This document shows, in pieces, positions 8,993-16,359 of a DNA stretch of 64,000 bases; position 1 is the first letter of the stretch; every line of letters begins with the position of its first letter. The notes under the pieces are model-generated. The model was not told the origin of the DNA, did no database searches, and saw only the letters and a program-made list of their open reading frames with translations. The DNA is from Acidobacteriota bacterium. GTDB taxonomy: Bacteria; Acidobacteriota; Thermoanaerobaculia; Multivoradales; Multivoraceae. The translations under genes were made by a program, and so were the position numbers. The DNA lies in NCBI GenBank assembly GCA_028875725.1, contig JAPPCR010000015.1, forward strand, positions 620,001 through 684,000, given 5' to 3'.

Positions 8993-9006
8993 GGCGGCTC
9001 GGCCGG

Positions 9007-9966
9007 TCAGAACTCGACGCGAGGAAGCGCGGCCTCGATCGCTTCCCGCTGGGGTTCCAGGTGCTTCGGCAGCGAGAGGATCGTCCCCAGCGAGTCGAGG
9101 TCCTCGTCCACCGTCCAGCCCGGGTCGAGGTTCGACAGCTCCAGGTTGATGCCTCCAGGGGCAGTGAAGTACGTCGAGTGAAACCAGCCGCGGTCCCGAG
9201 CCCCGGTCACGATCAGGCCGGCACCGGCCAGGATCCGGGTCCACCGTTCCATGTCCCCGACGCTGTCGACCGTCAGCGCGATGTGGTGCAGGCCGCCGAG
9301 ACCGTGCCGCCCCCAGGGCCCGTCGCCTCGCTCGACGACATCGATCAGCTTGCCGGGCTCGTTGCCGCCTACGGCGAGCCGCGTGCGGCTGCCCTCGGTG
9401 GCGACCACTTCGAAACCGAGGACGCCGACGAGGAACTGCAGGGTCAGCTCGGGAATGCGCGGCGCGACCGTGGCGTGGTGAAAGCCGCGAATCTGGTGCT
9501 CCCCGGGAAGGTCGGCCAGCTCCGGTATCCGGGCGTCCTCGCAGCCGACGAGTTCCGACGAGATGCCGTCGAAGTCCCGAAAGTGGAGGACGGGGTCGCC
9601 GAACCGGGCCGGGCGATCGGTGCATGTGCAGCCCGCCGCGGTCAGTCGCTCCCGCCAGAAGTCCAGGCTCCCGGACGACACCGAGTAGCTCACGTCGGTG
9701 ATCGAACCGCGACCGTCGACGGCCGGCGACATCGGGATGCCCTCGAGGACGATGTTCGTCATGATCGTCCCCGGGTGGCCCAGGCGGTCACCGAAGAAGA
9801 AGTGCCAGCCGGAGGTCGGGTTCTCCTGATTGCAGGTCTTCTTCACCAGGCGGAGCCCCAGCACATCTCGGTAGAACCGGAGGTCGTTGGCGGCGGAACC
9901 GACCAGCCCCGTGATGTGGTGGATGCCCCGGATCGGGCCTCGGGTAGGCCTGCTGAACTCAGCCAT
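9007..9966 (-). CDS. Ring-cleaving dioxygenase, VOC superfamily (MhqO/PcpA-like two-domain type)
   Basis: A 319-residue protein made of two tandem VOC (glyoxalase/extradiol) modules. The first opens with RGIHHITG, contributing a metal-ligand His, and the second with IRGFHHATV. A third conserved His lies in GLGGLHHIALTV and a Glu in INLELSNL. This matches the Fe(II) hydroquinone/catechol ring-cleaving dioxygenases related to PcpA and MhqO. A GAGGAG ribosome site lies 5 nt before the ATG at 9966. First gene of the minus operon that continues with the hydrolase and CapA-like genes. It probably opens a dihydroxylated ring. Confidence 0.87.
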   Translation of the reverse strand: MAEFSRPTRGPIRGIHHITGLVGSAANDLRFYRDVLGLRLVKKTCNQENPTSGWHFFFGDRLGHPGTIMTNIVLEGIPMSPAVDGRGSITDVSYSVSSGSLDFWRERLTAAGCTCTDRPARFGDPVLHFRDFDGISSELVGCEDARIPELADLPGEHQIRGFHHATVAPRIPELTLQFLVGVLGFEVVATEGSRTRLAVGGNEPGKLIDVVERGDGPWGRHGLGGLHHIALTVDSVGDMERWTRILAGAGLIVTGARDRGWFHSTYFTAPGGINLELSNLDPGWTVDEDLDSLGTILSLPKHLEPQREAIEAALPRVEF

Positions 9967-10025
9967 GGGATCTCCTCGTCATCCGCTCGATGCCCTAGAG
10001 AGCAGATGTTACGTTCGTTGGCCGC

Positions 10026-10904
10026 ATGAACTCCTCCCCCGCGGCGCGGCTGCGCGCCCTGCTCGACGCTCCCGGACTCCGGGTGATGCCCTGCTGCTTC
10101 GACGCGCTCTCCGCCCGGCTCATCGAGCAGGCGGGATTCGAGCTGACCTTCATGAGCGGGTTCGCCGTCTCCGCCAGCCGCCTGGGGATGCCGGACACGG
10201 GTCTCATCTCCTTCGGCGAGATGCTCGACCAGGGCCGCAACATCTGTGCGGCCACCCGGCTGCCGGTGATCGGCGACGGCGACACCGGCTACGGCAACGC
10301 CCTGAACGTCAAGCGCACGGTGACGAGCTACGCGGCCGCCGGCTTCGCGGGCGTGATGATCGAAGACCAGGAGGCGCCCAAGCGCTGCGGGCACACCCGC
10401 GGCAAGCGGGTCGTCTCCCGCGCCGAGGCCCTGTCGCGGGTCCGCGCCGCGGCCGACGCGCGCGATGAAGGCGCGGACATTCTGGTCATGGCCCGCACCG
10501 ACGCTCGCGCCACCGACGGACTGGACGAAGCCATCGCCCGCTGCCGGGCCTTCGCCGACCTCGGCGCGGACATCCTCTTCCTCGAAGGTCCGCGGTCCGA
10601 GAGCGAGATGGCCGCGTTCTGCGAAGCGGTCCCCGGCCCGAAGATGGCGAACCTGGTCGAGGGAGGCGACACACCGTTGCTACCGCCCAAGCGGCTCGAG
10701 GAGATCGGCTACAGGATCGCTGCTTACCCGCTGACGCTTCTCTCCGCCGCCACCGCGGCGATGCTCGACGCTCTTCGAGCCCTGGGAAGCGGCGAGCAGC
10801 CTGACCGCGCCGTGGACTTCGAGCGTCTGCGGCGCATGGTCGGATTCGAGGACTACGACGCCGAGGCCGAGCGCTACCGCGTGGAGGACGAAGGAGACCC
10901 ATGA
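10026..10904 (+). CDS. Isocitrate lyase/PEP mutase superfamily enzyme (C-C or P-C lyase)
   Basis: A 292-residue TIM-barrel protein. Mg-binding residues D84 and D86 sit in GDGDTGYG, with ED at 113-114 and the mobile catalytic loop KRCGH at 119-123. The Cys in this loop is the general acid in lyases that cleave C-C bonds (2-methylisocitrate lyase, dimethylmalate lyase, oxaloacetate decarboxylase), which argues against phosphonomutase activity. It opens a four-gene plus operon and overlaps the FAD monooxygenase by 4 nt. It could cleave a dicarboxylic product at the end of the ring-degradation pathway. Exact substrate unknown. Confidence 0.87.
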   Translation: MNSSPAARLRALLDAPGLRVMPCCFDALSARLIEQAGFELTFMSGFAVSASRLGMPDTGLISFGEMLDQGRNICAATRLPVIGDGDTGYGNALNVKRTVTSYAAAGFAGVMIEDQEAPKRCGHTRGKRVVSRAEALSRVRAAADARDEGADILVMARTDARATDGLDEAIARCRAFADLGADILFLEGPRSESEMAAFCEAVPGPKMANLVEGGDTPLLPPKRLEEIGYRIAAYPLTLLSAATAAMLDALRALGSGEQPDRAVDFERLRRMVGFEDYDAEAERYRVEDEGDP

Positions 10905-12625
10905 CACGACACGAGAACGACGTCGACGTTCTGATCGTCGGAGCCGGACCGGTCGGGCTCTGCTGCTCCCGGCTGCTCAGCCGGATGGGCGTGTCCAACC
11001 GGGTGCTGGAGAGACGGTCCGGCCTGCACACGGCGCCGCAGGCGCATGTTGTCTCGGCTCGAAGCATGGAGATCTTCCGGGCCGCCGGCATTCCGGCCGA
11101 GAAGACGGTCGCCGTCGCCACGAGACCCCAGGACCAGGGCTCGATCCGCTGGGTCCAGACGCTGGCCGGCCCGGTGATCGGCGACCTCCAACTGGGATCG
11201 CCCGAACGCATCATGAAGACGTTCGCCTCGACGCCGACGCCCACGATGAACATTCCCCAGCATCGACTGGAGCCCGTGCTCTTCGACGCGGCCAGCGACG
11301 CGGGCGCCTCGATCGACTTCGAGGTCGAGTGGCTCGGCGCCACGCAGGACGAGAACGGGGTCGTGTCGGAGGCTCGGGATCACAAGACCGGCGAGAACCT
11401 GGAGATCCGCAGTCGCTACCTGCTCGGCTGCGACGGCGCGGGGAGTCCGGTGCGACGCGCGCTCGGCATCGGCATGGAGGGACCGGCCCACGTCCAGAGC
11501 TACCTCTCGGTATTCGTCCAGGGCAATCTCCGCCACGTCGTGGAGGAGCACCCCGGCCTGCTCTACTGGCACCTCGATCCGCTTGAGCCCGCGGTCTTCA
11601 TCGCCCACGACATCGACTCGACCTGGATCTTCATGCACCCGTACGATCCGGAACGGGTGTCGCAGGAGTCGTTCACCCCTGAGCGCTGCCGGCAGCTCGT
11701 CGAGGACGCCATCGGCGCCGAGGCCGACTTCGAGATTCGGGAAACCGGCTTCTGGCAGATGACCTGTCAGGTGGCCGACCGCTACCGCGACGGGCGGATC
11801 TTCCTCGTCGGCGATGCCGCGCACCGCTTCCCGCCGACCGGCGGCATGGGCATGAACACCGGCGTCGCCGACGCCTTCAATCTCGCCTGGAAGATCGCGG
11901 CGGTGCTCGGAGGACGCGCCGACGAGCGGCTGCTGGCCACCTACGACCAGGAGCGGCAACCCGTCGCGTCGGTGAACGCGGAGCAGAGCCTGTCGAATCA
12001 CCTGAAGATGATCGAGGTGGTCGAAGCCCTGCAGGTCGATCCGGGCCTCGCACCTGACGAGGCGCGGGCGGACCTACGGCGGCTGCCCGAACAGGAGGAG
12101 CGCCGGAGCGCGATCCAGGCGGCGATCGACGGACAGAGGGAGCACTTCGACATGCTGGGCCTGGACCTCGGCCAGCACTACGAGCGCGGCGCGCTGGTTC
12201 CGGACGGGACCTCGCCACCTGCGCCCGCAACGTCGACCTTCGACTTCGTGCCCTCGACCCGGCCGGGCAGCCGTCTGCCCCACGCCTGGGTCGAAGGCGA
12301 GGGCGGCCGTGTTTCCACCCTGGATCTCGTCGACCCGTCCCGGCCGACCGTCATCTGCGGCGCCGGAGGTGCGCGCTGGGTCGCCGCCGCCGAGTCCCTC
12401 GGGCTTGCCGCTCACGCGATCGGCGACGGCGCGGCGCTGGCGGATCCCCGCGGCGAGTGGCAGGCGATCAGCGGCATCGGTCCGGATGGTGCCCTCCTCG
12501 TGCGCCCGGACGGTCACGTCGCCTGGAGAGACCCGGATGGAAGCTCCGAGCTCGAGGCGGGTCTGGGAGCCGCGCTCGCCGCTGTCTACTGCACGGCTAC
12601 GCCTGCGAACGTGGAGGAAGCATGA
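10901..12625 (+). CDS. FAD-dependent monooxygenase, PheA/TfdB aromatic hydroxylase family
   Basis: A 574-residue flavoprotein hydroxylase. The Rossmann motif GAGPVG (14-19) is followed by the glutamate that binds ribose (LERR). The second FAD motif is GDAAHRFPPTGGMGMNTGVAD near residue 305. A DG motif is in LLGCDGAGS. The last 150 residues look like the thioredoxin-like C-terminal domain of phenol hydroxylases. Enzymes of this family use NAD(P)H and O2 to hydroxylate phenolic rings. It is coupled by 4-nt overlaps to the genes on both sides, so all four operon members probably serve one pathway. Confidence 0.9.
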   Translation: MTRHENDVDVLIVGAGPVGLCCSRLLSRMGVSNRVLERRSGLHTAPQAHVVSARSMEIFRAAGIPAEKTVAVATRPQDQGSIRWVQTLAGPVIGDLQLGSPERIMKTFASTPTPTMNIPQHRLEPVLFDAASDAGASIDFEVEWLGATQDENGVVSEARDHKTGENLEIRSRYLLGCDGAGSPVRRALGIGMEGPAHVQSYLSVFVQGNLRHVVEEHPGLLYWHLDPLEPAVFIAHDIDSTWIFMHPYDPERVSQESFTPERCRQLVEDAIGAEADFEIRETGFWQMTCQVADRYRDGRIFLVGDAAHRFPPTGGMGMNTGVADAFNLAWKIAAVLGGRADERLLATYDQERQPVASVNAEQSLSNHLKMIEVVEALQVDPGLAPDEARADLRRLPEQEERRSAIQAAIDGQREHFDMLGLDLGQHYERGALVPDGTSPPAPATSTFDFVPSTRPGSRLPHAWVEGEGGRVSTLDLVDPSRPTVICGAGGARWVAAAESLGLAAHAIGDGAALADPRGEWQAISGIGPDGALLVRPDGHVAWRDPDGSSELEAGLGAALAAVYCTATPANVEEA

Positions 12626-13479
12626 GACTGTTCACGACGACCGAAGGAATCGCCCTCGAGGCGGCCGGCGGTAAACTCGAGATCCTCGATCTCCCCTACG
12701 AGGACCTCGGCGAGGCGCTCCGAGCGGACCCGGAACTCGGCACCGTTCGCGATGCGGAGTCGAAGCGGCGTTGCGCGCCCGGCGACGCCACCCTCCGCGC
12801 GCCGGTCCTGCGCCCCGGCAAGGTCATCGGCATGGGCATCAACTTCCACAGCCACGTCGAGGAGACGCGTGAGTTCCTCAAGGCCCGAGGCATCGAGCCG
12901 CCGTCCGAGCCGGTGTTCTTCCTGGCACCGGGAAGCGCCGTCATCGGCCCCGGCGAGGAGATCGTGCTGCCCGCTGTCGCGCCCGACCAGGTCGACTACG
13001 AGATCGAGCTGGCTGCCGTGATCGGCGTAGGCGGCGCCTCCATCGACGAGGACGACGCGCTGCGACACGTGGCGGGCTACACGCTCGCCAACGACGTCTC
13101 GGCCCGCGATCTCCAGCGAAAGTCCTTCGAGGGTCCCGAGTACTCCCTGAGCCACGCAAAAGGCCTCGACACGTTCAAGCCGATGGGGCCGGCGCTGGTC
13201 ACCACCGACGAGTTCGCCGAGCCGCTCGACATCCGCCTCCGGGCCCGGGTCAACGGCGAAGTACGTCAGGACGAGCGGACCACGGACTTCGTTCACTCGG
13301 TGTCCCGCTGCGTGGCGCACGTCTCGCGCTTCATGCAGCTCGAACCGGGCGACGTGATGCTGACCGGTTCGCCGGCCGGCGTCGGGGTGTTCCAGGGCAA
13401 ATTCCTCCGCGCTGGCGACGTCGTCGAACTCGAGGCCGACCGGGTCGGCGTGCTTCGCAACGTCGTCGCGGCGGCCTGA
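12622..13479 (+). CDS. Fumarylacetoacetate hydrolase-family protein
   Basis: A 285-residue protein from the ATG at 12622, which overlaps the monooxygenase stop. FAH-fold features: the GMGINFHSHVEE entry, the acidic metal ligands in DYEIELAAVIG, the block ANDVSARDLQ, then KGLDTFKPMGPAL and LTGSPAGVG. The family includes fumarylacetoacetase, 2-hydroxyhepta-2,4-diene-1,7-dioate isomerase and acylpyruvases, which act on open-chain products of aromatic ring cleavage. This agrees with the extradiol-type dioxygenase encoded next. Confidence 0.9.
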   Translation: MRLFTTTEGIALEAAGGKLEILDLPYEDLGEALRADPELGTVRDAESKRRCAPGDATLRAPVLRPGKVIGMGINFHSHVEETREFLKARGIEPPSEPVFFLAPGSAVIGPGEEIVLPAVAPDQVDYEIELAAVIGVGGASIDEDDALRHVAGYTLANDVSARDLQRKSFEGPEYSLSHAKGLDTFKPMGPALVTTDEFAEPLDIRLRARVNGEVRQDERTTDFVHSVSRCVAHVSRFMQLEPGDVMLTGSPAGVGVFQGKFLRAGDVVELEADRVGVLRNVVAAA

Positions 13480-13522
13480 CCAGACGATTCGACCCCGCAA
13501 CAATCCCAGCAAGGAGTCCATC

Positions 13523-14170
13523 GTGTCTTCGAACTCCACCATCCGCCCCGGCTACATCCACCACATCTTCCTGCGCACGAAGCGATTCGACGCGATGCGC
13601 GCGTTCTACAAGCTGGTGCTCGGCTGCGAGGCGTTCTTCGAGAACGAGATGTTCAGTTGGCTCAGCTTCGACCAGGAGCACCATCGAATCGCCATCGCGA
13701 ACTTGCCCCAGTCACAGGACCAGGCTCCAACCCAGGAAGGCCTCGACCACGTCGGCTACCAGTACGCGGGGCCCGAGGACCTCTTCGCCACCTACGAGCG
13801 CCTCCGCGACGAAGGAGTCGAGCCCTACTGGTGCACCGATCACGGCGGCACGACGTCCTTCTACTACAAGGACCCCGACGGCAACGGCCTCGAACTCCAG
13901 TACGACAACTACCCGAACAGGGAAGCGCTCCTGGAGTGGATGAAGGGCGGCGACTTCGCGCGGAACCCCATCGGCGTCGACGTGGACCCGAAACGCCTGA
14001 TCGAGGCGTTCCGCACCGGACTCGACCGGCTGGAGCTTCACCAGCGATCACGGCGAGGCAACTTCCTGCCGGAAGGGATGTCGATGGCCGCGCCCGCCGC
14101 GCCCTTCCCGGCCGATCCTGTGGCCTACATGATCTCGATCCGGCGGGCGGTCGGCGCGGGGCCTGAGTAG
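13523..14170 (+). CDS. VOC-family extradiol-type dioxygenase
   Basis: A 215-residue protein from a GTG start at 13523, supported by AAGGAG at 13511-13516. The three metal positions of type I extradiol dioxygenases are present: His in YIHHIF, His in LDHVGYQY and Glu in GLELQYDNY. Only one full VOC unit is present, so it is a small single-domain form that must dimerise. It probably cleaves a catechol-like ring next to the hydroxyls, feeding the FAH-family hydrolase upstream. Last gene of the operon. Confidence 0.85.
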   Translation: MSSNSTIRPGYIHHIFLRTKRFDAMRAFYKLVLGCEAFFENEMFSWLSFDQEHHRIAIANLPQSQDQAPTQEGLDHVGYQYAGPEDLFATYERLRDEGVEPYWCTDHGGTTSFYYKDPDGNGLELQYDNYPNREALLEWMKGGDFARNPIGVDVDPKRLIEAFRTGLDRLELHQRSRRGNFLPEGMSMAAPAAPFPADPVAYMISIRRAVGAGPE

Positions 14171-14269
14171 GACGCGCGGGCCCGGGGAACACCTCGACTT
14201 TCGGGAAGATCAAAAGCGCGATTCTCGATTCTCCGCTTGGGGCCGCTGGCCGGTCCGCGGCGCTGGCCG

Positions 14270-15508
14270 CTATCCGTCGGCCGCAATCGTCTGTCGCTGA
14301 ATGAAGCGATCGAGCAGGGGAACCGCGAACGAGTAGCGGCCGTGGCGGTTCTTGAACACCAGCCCCTGTGCGGCGAGATTCGAGAGCATCTGATTGACGT
14401 GACTGGCGCTGAACGGCTTCGAGAGCGCCGCGGATCCTTGGACGATGTCCCGTACGCTGAACTCGCCATCGCTATGGTCGAGGTGGGCGACCACCCACAG
14501 CAGTTCTCGTTGGCGATCCGTCAGTCGAGACCAGCGGCCCGAGAAGAAATCAGTGTCCAGTTTCTGCTCGATCTCCGCCACCGGTACCGACGCGGTCTGG
14601 CCACGGTCCGCTCGCTGCGTGAACACGTCGTACACCTCGCGGCAAATGAACTGGATGAAGTAGGGGTAGCCTCCTGACATCTGGATGATCGTGCGCACCG
14701 AGTCGTCGGTGAGCCGGAGGGGACAGCGGGCGTCGGCGACGGGCTTGAGGATTGCTTCTTCGCTTTCCGCTTCGCTCAGGCGATCCAGGAAGCGGACCCG
14801 GAACATTCGCTCGGCATACGTCCGCGAGGCAACCAGTTTCGGGAAGAGCGTCGGGAGTCCGACCAGCACCAGCATCAGCGGAAGGCCCTGCCGCTGCAGC
14901 GACTGGAAGCTGTCCAGCAGCAGGGCCACAGGGAACTCCTCGTGCTGCGGTTGGTCCGACAGATTCTGGGCCTCGTCGTAGGCGAAGACGATCCCCCTCG
15001 GCTTCGACGGTGCGGCGGAAAGGACCCTCCAGGTCGCCTGCAGCACCGTCTTCAGCCGGTCGAGAGACAACCCCGGACTCTCCTGATAGAGACGGCGGAG
15101 GGTCTGGTAGTCGAGACGCTGCTCGACCGCGACCTCCTGCCCGCCGAACCCGGGTTCCTGCCGGTGCTCGACGGTCACCGCGAAGCCGGACGTGAGGGGA
15201 GCGAGATCCGTGCACAGGCGGACCGCCAGGTGATCCTCCCGCAAGCTCGCGGACTCGGAAAGGTCGGCGCCCACCCACAACCAGTCGGCCGCACGGGCCA
15301 GCGGCCGAAGCGTCTCCAGCAGCACCGTCTTCCCTACTCCGCGAAGGCCGGTGATGATGAGGTTCTCGAAGACCGGGACCTGTCCCAACAGCCGCTTGAA
15401 CTCCTGCTGCTCCTGCGTCCGGCCGGCGAGCCACGGCGGTGCGTGACCAGCTCCCGGTCGAAACGGGTTCAGGAAAGGGTCTATACTCCTCTGTCTTGAT
15501 TTAGCCAT
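14270..15508 (-). CDS. AAA ATPase with C-terminal winged helix (ORC/CDC6- or STAND-like)
   Basis: A 412-residue protein. Walker A is GLRGVGKT at 54-61 and Walker B is IVFAYDEA at 173-180. The C-terminal 80 residues (from LTDRQRELLW) form a winged helix with a VRDIVQGSAALSK helix pair and a basic wing. Overall it resembles ATPases of the ORC/CDC6 group that bind DNA and are common as accessory genes in defence or mobile regions. It is transcribed leftwards from a strong promoter, away from the helicase and methyltransferase genes. Whether it works with them is unknown; ATPase plus helicase plus methylase is a combination seen in phage-defence loci. Confidence 0.85.
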   Translation of the reverse strand: MAKSRQRSIDPFLNPFRPGAGHAPPWLAGRTQEQQEFKRLLGQVPVFENLIITGLRGVGKTVLLETLRPLARAADWLWVGADLSESASLREDHLAVRLCTDLAPLTSGFAVTVEHRQEPGFGGQEVAVEQRLDYQTLRRLYQESPGLSLDRLKTVLQATWRVLSAAPSKPRGIVFAYDEAQNLSDQPQHEEFPVALLLDSFQSLQRQGLPLMLVLVGLPTLFPKLVASRTYAERMFRVRFLDRLSEAESEEAILKPVADARCPLRLTDDSVRTIIQMSGGYPYFIQFICREVYDVFTQRADRGQTASVPVAEIEQKLDTDFFSGRWSRLTDRQRELLWVVAHLDHSDGEFSVRDIVQGSAALSKPFSASHVNQMLSNLAAQGLVFKNRHGRYSFAVPLLDRFIQRQTIAADG

Positions 15509-15545
15509 AGGGCTAACTTTAGTGTGACGGCGATGGACATGTCAA
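15501..15545 (-). promoter_or_regulatory. Sigma70-type promoter and start-codon-spanning palindrome for the AAA ATPase
   Basis: On the minus strand: perfect -35 TTGACA (15540-15545), 18-nt spacer, -10 TAAAGT (15516-15521), then 7 nt to the ATG at 15508. This predicts a leaderless mRNA. TTAGCC-ATAG-GGCTAA (15501-15516) is a perfect 6+6 inverted repeat that spans the start codon and touches the -10. It is a candidate operator, plausibly for the encoded winged-helix protein itself. Confidence 0.65.
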
Positions 15546-15603
15546 TTCGGTGGGGCGGCTCCGCTCCTCGGCCACCCGAGCGGGCCCAACAGCCCGAGGC
15601 GCT

Positions 15604-15880
15604 ACCCTGAAGTCTCGCCGGACTACCCGGAAGACCGGCGAGACTACCCAAGAAACTACCCAGGAAACGGTCTCGACTACCCAAGAAACTACCCAGAAGA
15701 ACCGTTCCCGACCAGATCCTGGATCATCTGCGGGCCGAGCCCGAACTCACCCGGAAGGCGCTCGCCAAGCTGGTCGGCCTGACGCCGGATGGAGTGAAGT
15801 ACCACCTGAACAACCTGAAGGCCGCCGGAGCCCTTCGCCGCGTCGGTTCACCGAGAGCAGGCCGTTAGAAGGTACTCTGA
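15604..15880 (+). pseudogene. Relic of a winged-helix tail of an AlbA_2/RecG-like divergent-AAA protein
   Basis: One frame encodes TTQETTQE-type repeats (about 15640-15705), a linker commonly seen before the C-terminal winged helix of divergent-AAA (AlbA_2, RecG-like) regulators. A frame change near 15705-15715 is then needed to continue into the helix-turn-helix residues TRKALAKLVGLTPDGVKYHL. The tail ends at an in-frame TAG (15866-15868), where the second copy at 23316 has TGG (Trp). Four codons later both copies have CTC-TGA. No upstream ATPase domain remains. This is a decayed 3' fragment. Confidence 0.7.
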
Positions 15881-15890
15881 TCGGCGCGGA
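15771..15890 (+). repeat. 120-bp direct repeat, left copy
   Basis: Ungapped match to 23221-23340: 98 of 120 positions identical by hand count. Similarity starts abruptly at the beginning of the winged-helix coding tail and continues about 10 bases past the stop (TCGGCGCGG). The two copies flank the helicase-methyltransferase pair at a spacing of 7450 bp. Confidence 0.85.
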
Positions 15891-15907
15891 CGGGGACTGG
15901 AGCTTTC

Positions 15908-16123
15908 ATGACGAACCAGCGAACGGAGACAGGCCGCGATGTAGAAGCTGCCCTCGGAGAGGTGCTCGCTCATGTGCGCGGCAAGACGCGACTGCCTTGC
16001 CGAATCGTCGACGATCCGGCAGATGAGCGGATCGTTGCGCTCCGCAAGCGCAACCAGCGGCCCCCCGCATCGTCAGACCGGAGAACTCCAGGACGCTTCC
16101 GACGACCGGGGCCCGACTCCTAG
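15908..16123 (+). pseudogene. Decayed HigA-like helix-turn-helix antitoxin fragment
   Basis: The ATG at 15908 opens a 71-codon frame. Its first 45 residues resemble the start of HigA/Xre-type antitoxins (TGRDVEAALGEVLAHVRGK, then ADERIVALRKR). After residue 48 the match is lost. A similar helix-like string (GELQDASDDRG) reappears in another frame, as expected after a frameshift. No toxin partner is present. The call is tentative; it could also be a chance short ORF. Confidence 0.35.
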
Positions 16124-16345
16124 CTCCCATCGACTGGCCCCGTCGCTGCGGCGCGGGCCTTATGCTGCGTCGGACTGGCTTCAGTTGCCACACCCCCGCG
16201 CTCGGCGTTCTCCTACGGGCGACGGAAAAAAGCAACGCGAAGAACACTCCGCCGCAGCCGAAGTCCCGCCAGTTTGACGATCATCGCGGACGCGCTAGCT
16301 GAACGCTGATACCTGACCAAGTGTGCGCGCGAGCCGCCATGCGGC
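16124..16345. other. Non-coding remainder of the intergenic region before the helicase
   Basis: I see no convincing gene, RNA or repeat here. Short open frames on both strands lack recognisable domains and ribosome sites. Together with the two relics before it, the stretch 15546-16359 holds no intact gene. Confidence 0.5.
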
Positions 16346-16359
16346 TAGCATCCGCGGCC

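Noticed and set aside
8993-9625. Extension of the alpha/beta hydrolase frame into the VOC gene
   Set aside because: Shadow of the VOC dioxygenase; family similarity starts at 8992.
15640-15710. Short tandem ACTACCCAAGAA-type repeats as a CRISPR array
   Set aside because: Units are too short and contiguous and encode a TTQE linker; no spacers.
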